This document shows, piece after piece, positions 19,089 through 26,271 of a stretch of 64,000 nt of DNA. The position numbers and the translations under genes are program-made. Numbering within the stretch: position 1 is the stretch's first letter; each line of letters starts with the position of its first letter. Source of the stretch: Micromonospora rhizosphaerae (GTDB lineage: Bacteria; Actinomycetota; Actinomycetes; Mycobacteriales; Micromonosporaceae); the NCBI RefSeq assembly GCF_900091465.1, contig NZ_FMHV01000002.1, positions 1,488,001 to 1,552,000 of the forward strand. Reading direction: 5' to 3'. The notes beneath the pieces are model-generated. The model saw nothing but the letters and a program-made list of their open reading frames with translations. It was not told where the DNA came from and made no database searches.

Positions 19089-19505
19089 GTGTTCGAGAAC
19101 CTGAACGTGTGGGAGGTCGGCGCGCTGCTGCTCCTGGCGCTGTTGATCTTCGGAGACCGGCTGCCCGCGGTGATCAACGACGGCCTCCGGATGGTCCGCA
19201 ACCTGCGCAACATGGCCCGCAACGCCACGGGTGACCTGAGCCGCGAGTTGGGCACGGACATCCAGCTCGAGGACCTGCACCCCAAGGCGTTCATCCGGAA
19301 GCACCTGCTGAGCGAGGAGGACGAGCAGGCCATCCGGAAGCCGCTGCAGGGCATGTACGACAACCTGCGGTCGGACGTCACCGGCGTGCACGACGAGCTG
19401 AAGGACGTCGCCAAGGCGGCGGACCTGCGGTCCAACGGCACCCACCCCACCACCGCCAACGCCCCCGCCCCGGCCCCCCGCCCCAGCTACGACGACGCCA
19501 CCTGA
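19089..19505 (+). CDS. tatB: Sec-independent protein translocase subunit TatB
   Basis: Protein of 138 residues with a short periplasmic start (MFENLNVWEVG), one membrane helix (about 9-22, ALLLLALLIFG), the hinge G-D and an amphipathic helix (PAVINDGLRMVRNLRNM), followed by a charged cytosolic tail. This is the TatA/B layout; Glu8 and the length favour TatB, the receptor that with TatC recognises twin-arginine signal peptides. GAGGAGG precedes the GTG start. The tatA and tatC genes are not in the window. It follows htrA by 75 bp, the conserved actinobacterial order. Confidence 0.9.
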   Translation: MFENLNVWEVGALLLLALLIFGDRLPAVINDGLRMVRNLRNMARNATGDLSRELGTDIQLEDLHPKAFIRKHLLSEEDEQAIRKPLQGMYDNLRSDVTGVHDELKDVAKAADLRSNGTHPTTANAPAPAPRPSYDDAT

Positions 19506-19549
19506 CGGACCCGGCTCACCCGCCCTCTCCAGCCCGTCCTTCCGGCGGC

Positions 19550-19606
19550 TGATCATGAAGTTGTTGTCCGGCGCGTCGGCGTGTCATGACAACAACTTCA
19601 TGATCA
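19550..19606. repeat. Long perfect inverted repeat after tatB
   Basis: Arms of 19 bp (TGATCATGAAGTTGTTGTC and its exact complement) are separated by 19 bases. The arms are strikingly AT-rich compared with their surroundings. It lies between convergent genes and directly before a second hairpin, so it could act in termination, but the arm sequence looks like a dispersed repeat or a protein-binding palindrome. Confidence 0.8.
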
Positions 19607-19612
19607 ACGAGA

Positions 19613-19645
19613 CCGACCCTCCCGGGTTCGGGCCGGGAGGGTCGG
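19613..19645. terminator. Bidirectional terminator between tatB and mrp
   Basis: Perfect 13-bp stem CCGACCCTCCCGG / complement with a seven-base loop, just before the end of the convergent mrp gene. Confidence 0.8.
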
Positions 19646-19671
19646 TGGGAGCGTGTGGGGCGCGGCCGGGG

Positions 19672-20820
19672 TCAGCGGCTGGCGGGCTTGAGGCCCAGGG
19701 GCTTGCCGAGCAGCGACTCGCGCCGCAGGGCCAGCCGGTCGGCGACCTGGTTCAGCGCCTTCGCGGCCGGGGCCGCCGGCTCGGCCAGCACGATCGGCGT
19801 GCCGGCGTCACCGCCCTCGCGGACCCGGGTGTCCAGCGGGATCTGCCCGAGCAGCGGCACCTGCGCGCCGATCGTCCGGCTCAGTGACTCGGCGACCGTC
19901 TGGCCGCCGCCCGCGCCGAAGAGCTCCATCCGGGAGCCGTCCGGCAGCTCCAGCCAGGACATGTTCTCGATGACGCCGACCACCCGCTGGTGGGTCTGCA
20001 GCGCGATCGCGCCGGCCCGCTCGGCGACCTCGGCGGCCGCGGCCTGCGGCGTGGTCACCACGAGGATCTCGGAGTTCGGCAGCAGCTGGGCCAGCGAGAT
20101 GGCCACGTCGCCGGTGCCCGGGGGCAGGTCCAGCAGGAGCACGTCCAGGTCGCCCCAGTAGACGTCGGCGAGGAACTGCTGCAGCGCCCGGTGCAGCATC
20201 GGGCCACGCCACACCACCGCGGCGTTGCCGGCGGTGAACATGCCGATCGAGATCACCTTCACGCCGTGCGACTGCGGCGGCATGATCATGTCCTCGACCC
20301 GGGTCGGGCGGCCGTCCGCGCCGAGCATCCGCGGCACCGAGTGGCCGTAGATGTCCGCGTCGACCACGCCGACGGAGAGGCCCCGGGCGGCCAGCGCGGC
20401 GGCCAGGTTGACCGTGACGCTCGACTTGCCGACGCCGCCCTTGCCGCTGGCCACCGCGTACACCCGGGTACGGGAGCCGGGCTGGGCGAACGGGATGACC
20501 GGCTCGGCGGTGGCACCGCCACCGCGCAGCTTCGACTGGAGCTCCTGGCGCTGCTCCGGGCTCATCACGCCGAACTCGATCTCGACACCCGTCACGCCGG
20601 GCACCGCGCCCACGGCGGCGGTGATGTCGGTGCGCAGCTTGTCCTTCAGCGGGCAGCCGGCCACGGTGAGCAGCAGCTCGACCCGGACGACGCCGTCGTC
20701 GCCGACCACGGCGGAACGGACCATGCCGAGCTCGGTGATCGGCCGACGGATCTCCGGGTCGTTGACGGTGGCCAGGGCGGCCTGGATCGCGTCGGAGACG
20801 GTGCTGACGGGTGCTGACAT
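19672..20820 (-). CDS. mrp: Mrp/NBP35-family iron-sulfur cluster carrier ATPase
   Basis: Protein of 382 residues. The N-terminal 90 residues are a DUF59/MIP18 domain (AGCPLKDKLRTDI). The P-loop domain has the deviant Walker A ASGKGGVGKSSVTVNLA, VVDADIYGHS (Walker A'), and LLLDLPPGTGDVAIS. These ApbC/Mrp proteins carry or insert Fe-S clusters, using ATP. The usual C-terminal CxxC of cluster carriers is not obvious here, as in several actinobacterial forms. It lies in the same order as Rv1229c, beside tatB and the CBS/DUF1003 pair. Confidence 0.93.
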   Translation of the reverse strand: MSAPVSTVSDAIQAALATVNDPEIRRPITELGMVRSAVVGDDGVVRVELLLTVAGCPLKDKLRTDITAAVGAVPGVTGVEIEFGVMSPEQRQELQSKLRGGGATAEPVIPFAQPGSRTRVYAVASGKGGVGKSSVTVNLAAALAARGLSVGVVDADIYGHSVPRMLGADGRPTRVEDMIMPPQSHGVKVISIGMFTAGNAAVVWRGPMLHRALQQFLADVYWGDLDVLLLDLPPGTGDVAISLAQLLPNSEILVVTTPQAAAAEVAERAGAIALQTHQRVVGVIENMSWLELPDGSRMELFGAGGGQTVAESLSRTIGAQVPLLGQIPLDTRVREGGDAGTPIVLAEPAAPAAKALNQVADRLALRRESLLGKPLGLKPASR

Positions 20821-20948
20821 GCCCGCAATGCTACGTCGGTGGTCATCGGCGGCCGCCGCTGGCGGGTCCGGTGTGAGCGAATCGATGACGCCGCCGGCCC
20901 GCCGTCGAGGGATGGACAGGATACGCCACGAAGTGGGACGATCGACGC

Positions 20949-20987
20949 GAACGCCGCCCGCCTGGCCCCTTGAGGCGAGCGGCGTTC
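20949..20987 (-). terminator. Terminator downstream of the DUF1003 gene
   Basis: Stem GAACGCCGC-C-CGCCT paired with AGGCG-A-GCGGCGTTC around a nine-base loop, 20 bp beyond the stop codon of the DUF1003 gene. Confidence 0.65.
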
Positions 20988-21007
20988 AGACGTTCCGGCC
21001 CGCGGAC

Positions 21008-21616
21008 TCAGCCCTCCGGACGGCGGTCCCCGGCCAGGTCCCCGTCCAGGTCGTCCCGCGGCTCGTCCAGCGGCTCGCCACCGCCGGAGCGCTGGGCTGC
21101 CTTCTCCCGCTGCCGGCGCTCCAACTTCTGCCGGCGCTGGGCGGCCTCGTCCAGCTCCTCGGCCAGCCGGGTCAGCTCGGAACGGACGAAGTCCCGGGTG
21201 GCCACCTCGCCCATCGCGATCCGCAGCGCGGCGATCTCCCGGGCCAGGTACTCGGTGTCGGCCTTCTGCGCCGTCGCCCGCCGCCGGTCCTCCTCGAACG
21301 CCAGCCGGTCCCGATCCGCCTGACGGTTCTGCGCGAGCAGGATCAGCGGCGCCGCGTAGGAGGCCTGGAGGGAGAGCACCAGGGTCAGGAACGTGAAGGT
21401 GTACGGGTCGAATTGCAGCTGGGCCGGGGCGAGGGTGTTCCAGACGAACCAGGCCGTGATCACCACGGTCATGTAGACGATGAAGTTCGCCGTCCCCATG
21501 CCCCGGGCGATCCCCTCGGACCACCGGCCGAACGCCTCCGGGTCGAACCGGGGCAGCTTGACGCCCCCAGGCTCGCGCGGCTGGTCCAGCCGCTCGGCCC
21601 GTCGCTGGTCAGCCAT
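21008..21616 (-). CDS. DUF1003 membrane protein
   Basis: Protein of 202 residues with two membrane helices (around NFIVYMTVVITAWFVWNTL and the following FTFLTLVLSLQASYAAPLILL region), then a charged coiled coil (QNRQADRDRLAFEEDRRRA and onwards). This is the DUF1003 layout, function unknown. The ATG at 21616 overlaps the end of the upstream CBS/MgtE-N gene by eight bases; a longer reading from 21682 would lie inside that gene. The pairing with the CBS protein is conserved in mycobacteria (Rv1231c-Rv1232c), suggesting that the two act together, perhaps in Mg2+ or membrane homeostasis. Confidence 0.85.
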   Translation of the reverse strand: MADQRRAERLDQPREPGGVKLPRFDPEAFGRWSEGIARGMGTANFIVYMTVVITAWFVWNTLAPAQLQFDPYTFTFLTLVLSLQASYAAPLILLAQNRQADRDRLAFEEDRRRATAQKADTEYLAREIAALRIAMGEVATRDFVRSELTRLAEELDEAAQRRQKLERRQREKAAQRSGGGEPLDEPRDDLDGDLAGDRRPEG

Positions 21617-22901
21617 CGGCGCCACCCACCGCCTCGTCGGCGGGGCCCGGGGAAGGTACGGCGTCCCGCTCCCGCCAGTCACGGGGCAGCGAATGGTCCA
21701 GCACGTCGTCCACGGTGACCGCGCCGACCAGTCGGTTGGTCCGATCCACCACCGGCATGGCGACCAGGTCGTAGGTGGCCATCCGACGGGTGATCTCCGG
21801 CAGCGGGGTGGTCGGCCGCAGCGGATCGATGTCGTTCACCACCACCCCGCCGAGCAGGTCGGCCGGGGGCTCGCGGAGCAGCCGCTGAAAATGGACCATC
21901 CCCAGGTAGCGGCCGGTCGGGGTGGTCATCGGCGCGCGGGTCACGAAGACCTGCGCGGCCACGGCGGGGGAGAGCTGCGGCTCCCGGATCCTTGCGAGGG
22001 CCTCGGCCACGGTGGCGTCCGGGGGCAGGATCACCGGTTCGGAGGTCATCACGCTGCCGGCCGTGCCGGAGGCATACCGCAGCAGTTGGCGTACCGGGTT
22101 GGCCTCGTCCGGCTCCATCAGGTCGAGCAGCACGTCCTGCTCCGGCGGGGGCAGCTCGTTGAGCAGGTCGGCGGCGTCGTCCGGGTCCATCTCCTCCAGC
22201 ACGTCGGCGGCGCGTTCCCGGTCCAGCGCGGCGAGGATCTCCACCTGGTCGTGCTCGGGCAGCTCGCTGAGCACGTCGGCCAGCCGCTCGTCGTCCAGCG
22301 CCGCCGCCACCTCGTTGCGCCGCGCGTCGGGCAGGTCCTGCAGCGCGTTGGCCAGGTCGGCCGGGCGCATCTCCTCGAGCACCGCGAGCAGGTTGGCCGT
22401 ACCCCGCTTGTCGCTGATGCCGCTCAGCCCCCGGACCCGGTCCCACTCGACCTGCTGCAGGTGGCCGCGGCGGGTGAGCCGACCGGTCTGCTCGCGGACG
22501 GCGACCCGGGTCAGCGACCACTCGCCGCTGCGGCTGCGCTCCATCGCCACGTCGACGACCATGCCTGGCCAGCCGTCCGGCTCCACCTGCACCCGCCGGT
22601 CCAGCAGCTCCTGGAGCACCAGCACCTCGTTCGGGCGCTTCTCGAAGCGGCGCAGGTTGAGGGTGCCGGTGCCGAGCACGACGGCGTCGGCGTCGATTGA
22701 GGTGATCCGGTTGATGGAGAGGAAGATCCGTCGCCGCATCGGCATCTCGGCGACCAGGCCCACCACCTCGGGCGGGCGCTGGGCCGGCCGGATCCGGGCC
22801 ACCGCGTCACGAACCCGGCCCACCTGGTCGCCGTTGGGGTCGAAGACGGCGACTCCGGCGAGCCGGGCGATGTAGACCCGGTTCGGCGTACTCACGGGCA
22901 C
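21609..22901 (-). CDS. PRC-barrel/MgtE N-terminal/CBS domain protein
   Basis: Cytosolic protein of 430 residues. The N-terminal 160 residues carry two PRC-barrel-like segments (RVYIARLAGVAVFDPNG). A MgtE N-domain of Asp/Leu-rich helical repeats follows (ADVLSELPEHDQVEIL; ADVLEEMDPDDAADLL), then a CBS pair (about 290-410; MTSEPVILPPD and LVAMPVVDRTNRLVG). It lacks the membrane part of MgtE, so it is a Mg2+/nucleotide sensor module rather than a transporter. GTG at 22901 or the GTG two codons later could both start it. Upstream gene of the DUF1003 pair; counterpart of Rv1232c. Confidence 0.87.
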   Translation of the reverse strand: MPVSTPNRVYIARLAGVAVFDPNGDQVGRVRDAVARIRPAQRPPEVVGLVAEMPMRRRIFLSINRITSIDADAVVLGTGTLNLRRFEKRPNEVLVLQELLDRRVQVEPDGWPGMVVDVAMERSRSGEWSLTRVAVREQTGRLTRRGHLQQVEWDRVRGLSGISDKRGTANLLAVLEEMRPADLANALQDLPDARRNEVAAALDDERLADVLSELPEHDQVEILAALDRERAADVLEEMDPDDAADLLNELPPPEQDVLLDLMEPDEANPVRQLLRYASGTAGSVMTSEPVILPPDATVAEALARIREPQLSPAVAAQVFVTRAPMTTPTGRYLGMVHFQRLLREPPADLLGGVVVNDIDPLRPTTPLPEITRRMATYDLVAMPVVDRTNRLVGAVTVDDVLDHSLPRDWRERDAVPSPGPADEAVGGADG

Positions 22902-22914
22902 CAGCCTAAAGGCC

Positions 22915-22931
22915 TAGTGTTTATCAACATG
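22915..22931 (+). promoter_or_regulatory. Likely leaderless promoter of the PhzF gene
   Basis: TAGTGT at 22915-22920 fits the -10 pattern TANNNT and ends eight bases before the ATG at 22929. No ribosome-binding site exists, so transcription probably begins at the start codon. No clear -35 box. Confidence 0.35.
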
Positions 22932-23798
22932 TCGACCTTGGCCTACGAGATCGTGGACGTCTTCACCGACCGCCCGTTCGCCGGCAATCCGCTGGCCGTG
23001 GTGTTCGGCGCCGAAGGGCTGGCCACCGAGCAGATGCAGGCGCTCGCCCTTGAATTCAACCTGTCCGAGACGGTGTTCGTGCTGCCGCCCACGCAGGTCG
23101 GTGCGACGTACCGGGCGCGGATCTTCACCCCGGTCGAGGAGCTGCCGTTCGCCGGCCATCCGAGCGTCGGGGCCGCCGTCACCGCGAGCCGACGCGGGAT
23201 GTTCGGCGTGGGCAGCGTCACCCAGGAGTGCGGCGCCGGGGTGCTCCCGGTCGAGATCACCGCCACGGGCGCGACGCTGACCGGCGGCGCCCCCACCCTC
23301 GGCCCCGAGTTGGACCCGGAGCCGCTGCTGGAAATGGCCGGCCTCACCGTCGCGGACCACGCCGGCCCGCCGCCGCGGGTCGCCGGCTGCGGCCTGGAGT
23401 TCCCCTACCTTCCGGTACGCCCCGACGCGGTGGCCCGCGCGCGGGTCAACCCGGCGGCTGCGGAGCGGTACGGCGTGGAGCACGTCAGCGTTTTCTCCTG
23501 GGACGCCGACACGCAAACCGCGCACGCCCGGGTCTTCGTACCGGGGCTCGGTGTACCTGAGGACCCGGCGACCGGCTCCGCCGCCCTCGGGCTCGGGGTA
23601 TGGCTGGTCGCCAGCGGGCTGCTGCCCGGCGAGGGCCGCTCGGCGTACGCGGTCCGTCAGGGCGTCGAGATCAACCGCCCGTCCTCGCTGGCCTGCACGG
23701 TCACGGCGGCGGGTGGGGTGGCCGTGGGCGCGACCGTCGCCGGGCAGGTGATGCCGGTGGCCCGCGGCGAGATCGCCGTCCCACCCTTCGTCGGCTGA
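22929..23798 (+). CDS. PhzF family isomerase/epimerase-like protein
   Basis: Protein of 289 residues with the two-domain diaminopimelate-epimerase-like fold. Motifs: DVFTDRPFAGNPLAVV at the N-terminus, ELPFAGHPSVGAA in the first domain and PEDPATGSAA at the C-terminal anion site; the Glu in FNLSETVF matches the catalytic Glu of PhzF. PhzF itself isomerises an intermediate in phenazine synthesis; most homologues such as this have unknown substrates, and no phenazine genes are nearby. Translation probably begins at the leaderless ATG, although a GTG four codons earlier is in frame. Confidence 0.87.
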   Translation: MSTLAYEIVDVFTDRPFAGNPLAVVFGAEGLATEQMQALALEFNLSETVFVLPPTQVGATYRARIFTPVEELPFAGHPSVGAAVTASRRGMFGVGSVTQECGAGVLPVEITATGATLTGGAPTLGPELDPEPLLEMAGLTVADHAGPPPRVAGCGLEFPYLPVRPDAVARARVNPAAAERYGVEHVSVFSWDADTQTAHARVFVPGLGVPEDPATGSAALGLGVWLVASGLLPGEGRSAYAVRQGVEINRPSSLACTVTAAGGVAVGATVAGQVMPVARGEIAVPPFVG

Positions 23799-23809
23799 GG
23801 TGGAAGGAA

Positions 23810-23846
23810 GGGCCCCCTTTAACGCCTCCGGTAGCGCTGGGGGCCC
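23810..23846 (+). terminator. GGGCCCCC hairpin after the PhzF gene
   Basis: GGGCCCCC (23810-23817) pairs with GGGGGCCC (23839-23846) around a 21-base loop, 11 bp after the stop codon. A similar hairpin follows the MaoC gene at 44908, indicating a repeated terminator type. Confidence 0.65.
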
Positions 23847-23897
23847 CTGTTGACAGCCGGTCGGCACTGGTCGGCAGGAATGCGGGAGGATGCCGGG

Positions 23898-24413
23898 GTG
23901 AGCGACGAGGTGGACGAGCGGATCACCCCGCCCCTCGTGGAGGAGGCGGTGAAGAAGGCGGCCGTCGCCTGGGTGGCGGTGGCCGGCGGGCCGGCGTACG
24001 CGTTGTGGTGTCTGCCGCTGGAGGGAGCGCTGCTCGTGGTCACCGGCCCGGGCGAGCAGTCGGCGCCCGGGCTGGCGGACGCCACCGAGGCGCAGGTCAC
24101 CCTCCGGGGCGACCACGGCGGACGGATCGTCACCTGGCAGGCCCGGGTGACGCGGCTGACCCCCGGCACCGAGGAGTGGAACGCTACCGCGCCGCTGGTC
24201 GCGGCGAAGCGGCTCAACGCCCCCGGGCCGAGCGCTGACCTGATCGAACGGTGGGCGGCCGAGGGCTGCGCGCTGAACCGGCTGGAACCGGCGGGGACCC
24301 CGGTGTCCGGCTCCGACCTGCCGGCGGACTCGCTGGCGGAGGTTCCCCGGGACGCGCCCGTGGTGCGCGCCACCCGCAAGCCGTTTCGGCTGCACAAGGT
24401 CCGCCGCCGCTGA
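23898..24413 (+). CDS. Conserved hypothetical protein, possible split-barrel fold
   Basis: Soluble protein of 171 residues. The GTG at 23898 has GGGAGGA at seven bases; an ATG at 23880 overlaps its own ribosome site and is less likely. The central part (AWVAVAGGPAYALWC, then LLVVTGPGEQSAPGL, then RIVTWQARVTRL) is beta-rich and reminiscent of pyridoxamine-phosphate-oxidase-like split barrels, but no flavin residues can be pointed out. The C-terminus is basic (KPFRLHKVRRR). It is convergent with a HAD phosphatase. Function unknown. Confidence 0.7.
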   Translation: MSDEVDERITPPLVEEAVKKAAVAWVAVAGGPAYALWCLPLEGALLVVTGPGEQSAPGLADATEAQVTLRGDHGGRIVTWQARVTRLTPGTEEWNATAPLVAAKRLNAPGPSADLIERWAAEGCALNRLEPAGTPVSGSDLPADSLAEVPRDAPVVRATRKPFRLHKVRRR

Positions 24414-24423
24414 CCCGGGTGGC

Positions 24424-25125
24424 TCACGGGGCGGGGCAGTCGACCGGCTCGACCAGCTCCAGTACCTCGGTCAGTGAACTCAACACCGGCCCCGCCCAGG
24501 CCGGCTCGGCGTTGAAGACCATGTGCTCGGCCAGGTCCGGGGCGGCCAGCCGCACCGCGGTCATCCCGGCCCGTGCCGCGCCGGTGAGTTCCTGGCTGCC
24601 GCCGTCACCGACGTAGAGGCAGTCGGCCGGGACCAGGCCGAGCCGTTGGCACGCGGTCAGGTAGAGCGCGGGATCCGGCTTGCAGCGTCCCACCTGCACC
24701 GAGAAGACCCGTACGTCGAGCAGCGGGGCGACCGCCAACTGCGGCAGGAAGGCCGGCAGTTCGTGGGTGCAGTCGCTGATCAGCCCGGTCCGTACGTTCC
24801 GCTGGCGCAGCGCCGACAGGACCGGCACCGCCTCGGCCCGCAGCCGGGTGTCGGCCCGTACGGCCCGGTGCCGGGCGGCGACGGCGGCCCGCATCGCCGC
24901 GTCCGACGGGTTTACGCCGGCCTGGGCGCAGACCCACCGGAGGGTCGCCTCGGCGTCGCCGAGCAGCCCGGTGGCCCGCTGGTAGTAGGTGCGGTCGAGC
25001 ACCTCCACCAGGGTCTCGCTCGGGCAGCCCAGCAGCTCCGCGGTGGAGCGGTGGCCCGAGCCGCGCTGAACGGAACGGGTCAGCGTGCCGAAGAAGTCGA
25101 ACAGCACCGCCTGGAACGTGGGCAT
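24424..25125 (-). CDS. HAD-superfamily hydrolase
   Basis: Phosphatase-like protein of 233 residues. Motif I is FDFFGTLT near residue 9: the nucleophile position is the first Asp, while the second Asp of the usual DxD is replaced, as in other FxG-type HADs. Motif II is TGLISDCT, motif III the Lys of VGRCKPDPALY, and motif IV YVGDGGSQEL. The cap domain lies between motifs I and II. ATG 25125 is preceded by GGAG. The very long open frame continuing upstream to 27951 is only the antisense of transporter genes. Substrate unknown. Confidence 0.88.
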   Translation of the reverse strand: MPTFQAVLFDFFGTLTRSVQRGSGHRSTAELLGCPSETLVEVLDRTYYQRATGLLGDAEATLRWVCAQAGVNPSDAAMRAAVAARHRAVRADTRLRAEAVPVLSALRQRNVRTGLISDCTHELPAFLPQLAVAPLLDVRVFSVQVGRCKPDPALYLTACQRLGLVPADCLYVGDGGSQELTGAARAGMTAVRLAAPDLAEHMVFNAEPAWAGPVLSSLTEVLELVEPVDCPAP

Positions 25126-25230
25126 GGGGGAGCGCCTCCGGGCGTCGAGGGGGTCGCCGGCGGGGACGCGCTGATGGTAACGGAGCACTGACGATCCGTG
25201 CTGACCCGTCTCGTGTGAGGATTGCTCTCC

Positions 25231-26187
25231 GTGTCCTCCGCTCCGCACCGCCCGCCCCTGGACCCGCTGACCGTCGGCGTGGTCGTGGTCGCCGTCGCCG
25301 CCGTCTCGTCGTCCGCCCCACTGGTCGCCTTCGCGGCCGCCCCGGCCCTGGCCATCGCCTTCTGGCGGAACCTGCTGTCGGTGGCCCTGCTCGGCCCGGT
25401 CTCGCTGGCCCGGCGGCGGGCCGAGTTCCGATCGCTGACCGTCGGCGCCGGCCGACGGGAGGGCTTCCACTGCGTACTGTCGGGGGTGGCGCTGGCCGCG
25501 CATTTCGCCACCTGGATGCCGAGCGCGCAGCTCACCTCGGTCGCCGCCGCCACCGCGCTGGGCGCCACCCAGCCCGTCTGGCAGGGGCTGATCGCCCGCT
25601 GGCAGGGGCGGCGGCTGCCGCTCGCGGTCTGGGCCGGCATCGCGGTGGCCGTGCTCGGCGCGGTGCTGGCCACCGGCGCCGACTTCGCCGTCTCCGGCCG
25701 GGCCTTCGCCGGTGACCTGCTCGCCGTCGCGGGCGGCATGTTCGCGGCCGTGTACACCGCGTTCGGCGAGCGGGCCCGGGCCACCATCAGCACCACCACC
25801 TACACCACCATCTGCTACGGCGTCTGCGCGCTGATCCTGCTGGTGGTCTGCCTGGTCGGCGGGGTACGCCTGCACGGCTACGACGGCCGCACCTGGCTGG
25901 CCATCCTCGCCCTGGTGGCCGGCGCCCAACTGCTCGGCCACTCGATGTTCAACTACGCGCTGCGGCGGATCTCCGCCACCACGGTCAGCGTGCTGATCCT
26001 GCTGGAGGCGCCCGGCGCGGCCCTGATCGGCTGGGCGTGGCTGGGCCAGCTGCCCCGCCCGCTGGCCCTGCCCGGGCTCGCGCTGCTCCTGGCCGGCGTC
26101 GCCGTGGTGGTCCTCGGCGGCGCCCGCACCGCCCGCCGCCCCGAACCGGTCCCCCTCCCCGCCGACCCCGCCCCCTTCGGCGACTGA
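25231..26187 (+). CDS. EamA/DMT-family transporter
   Basis: Membrane protein of 318 residues with ten predicted helices in two EamA repeats (first ending near ATGADFAV, second beginning GRAFAGDLLAVAGGMFAAVY). Members of the drug/metabolite superfamily export small metabolites such as amino acids or nucleosides; the substrate cannot be predicted. The GTG at 25231 has GAGG ten bases upstream; a TTG three codons earlier is too close to it. Divergent from the HAD hydrolase. The Pro/Arg-rich tail is cytosolic. Confidence 0.87.
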   Translation: MSSAPHRPPLDPLTVGVVVVAVAAVSSSAPLVAFAAAPALAIAFWRNLLSVALLGPVSLARRRAEFRSLTVGAGRREGFHCVLSGVALAAHFATWMPSAQLTSVAAATALGATQPVWQGLIARWQGRRLPLAVWAGIAVAVLGAVLATGADFAVSGRAFAGDLLAVAGGMFAAVYTAFGERARATISTTTYTTICYGVCALILLVVCLVGGVRLHGYDGRTWLAILALVAGAQLLGHSMFNYALRRISATTVSVLILLEAPGAALIGWAWLGQLPRPLALPGLALLLAGVAVVVLGGARTARRPEPVPLPADPAPFGD

Positions 26188-26195
26188 GCCGGTCG

Positions 26196-26257
26196 CGCAC
26201 TTCCCCGGAAAGTGTGGCCATTCCGCAGCCGGAGGGTCCACTTTCCGTGAAAGTGCG
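26196..26257. repeat. Imperfect inverted repeat between EamA and APC genes
   Basis: CGCACTTCCCCGGAAAGTG at 26196 and its near-complement ending GTGAAAGTGCG at 26257 form arms of about 20 bp around a 20-base loop. It may terminate the EamA transcript; its right arm runs into the ribosome site of the next gene. Confidence 0.55.
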
Positions 26258-26271
26258 GAGGAGGGGGTGGG

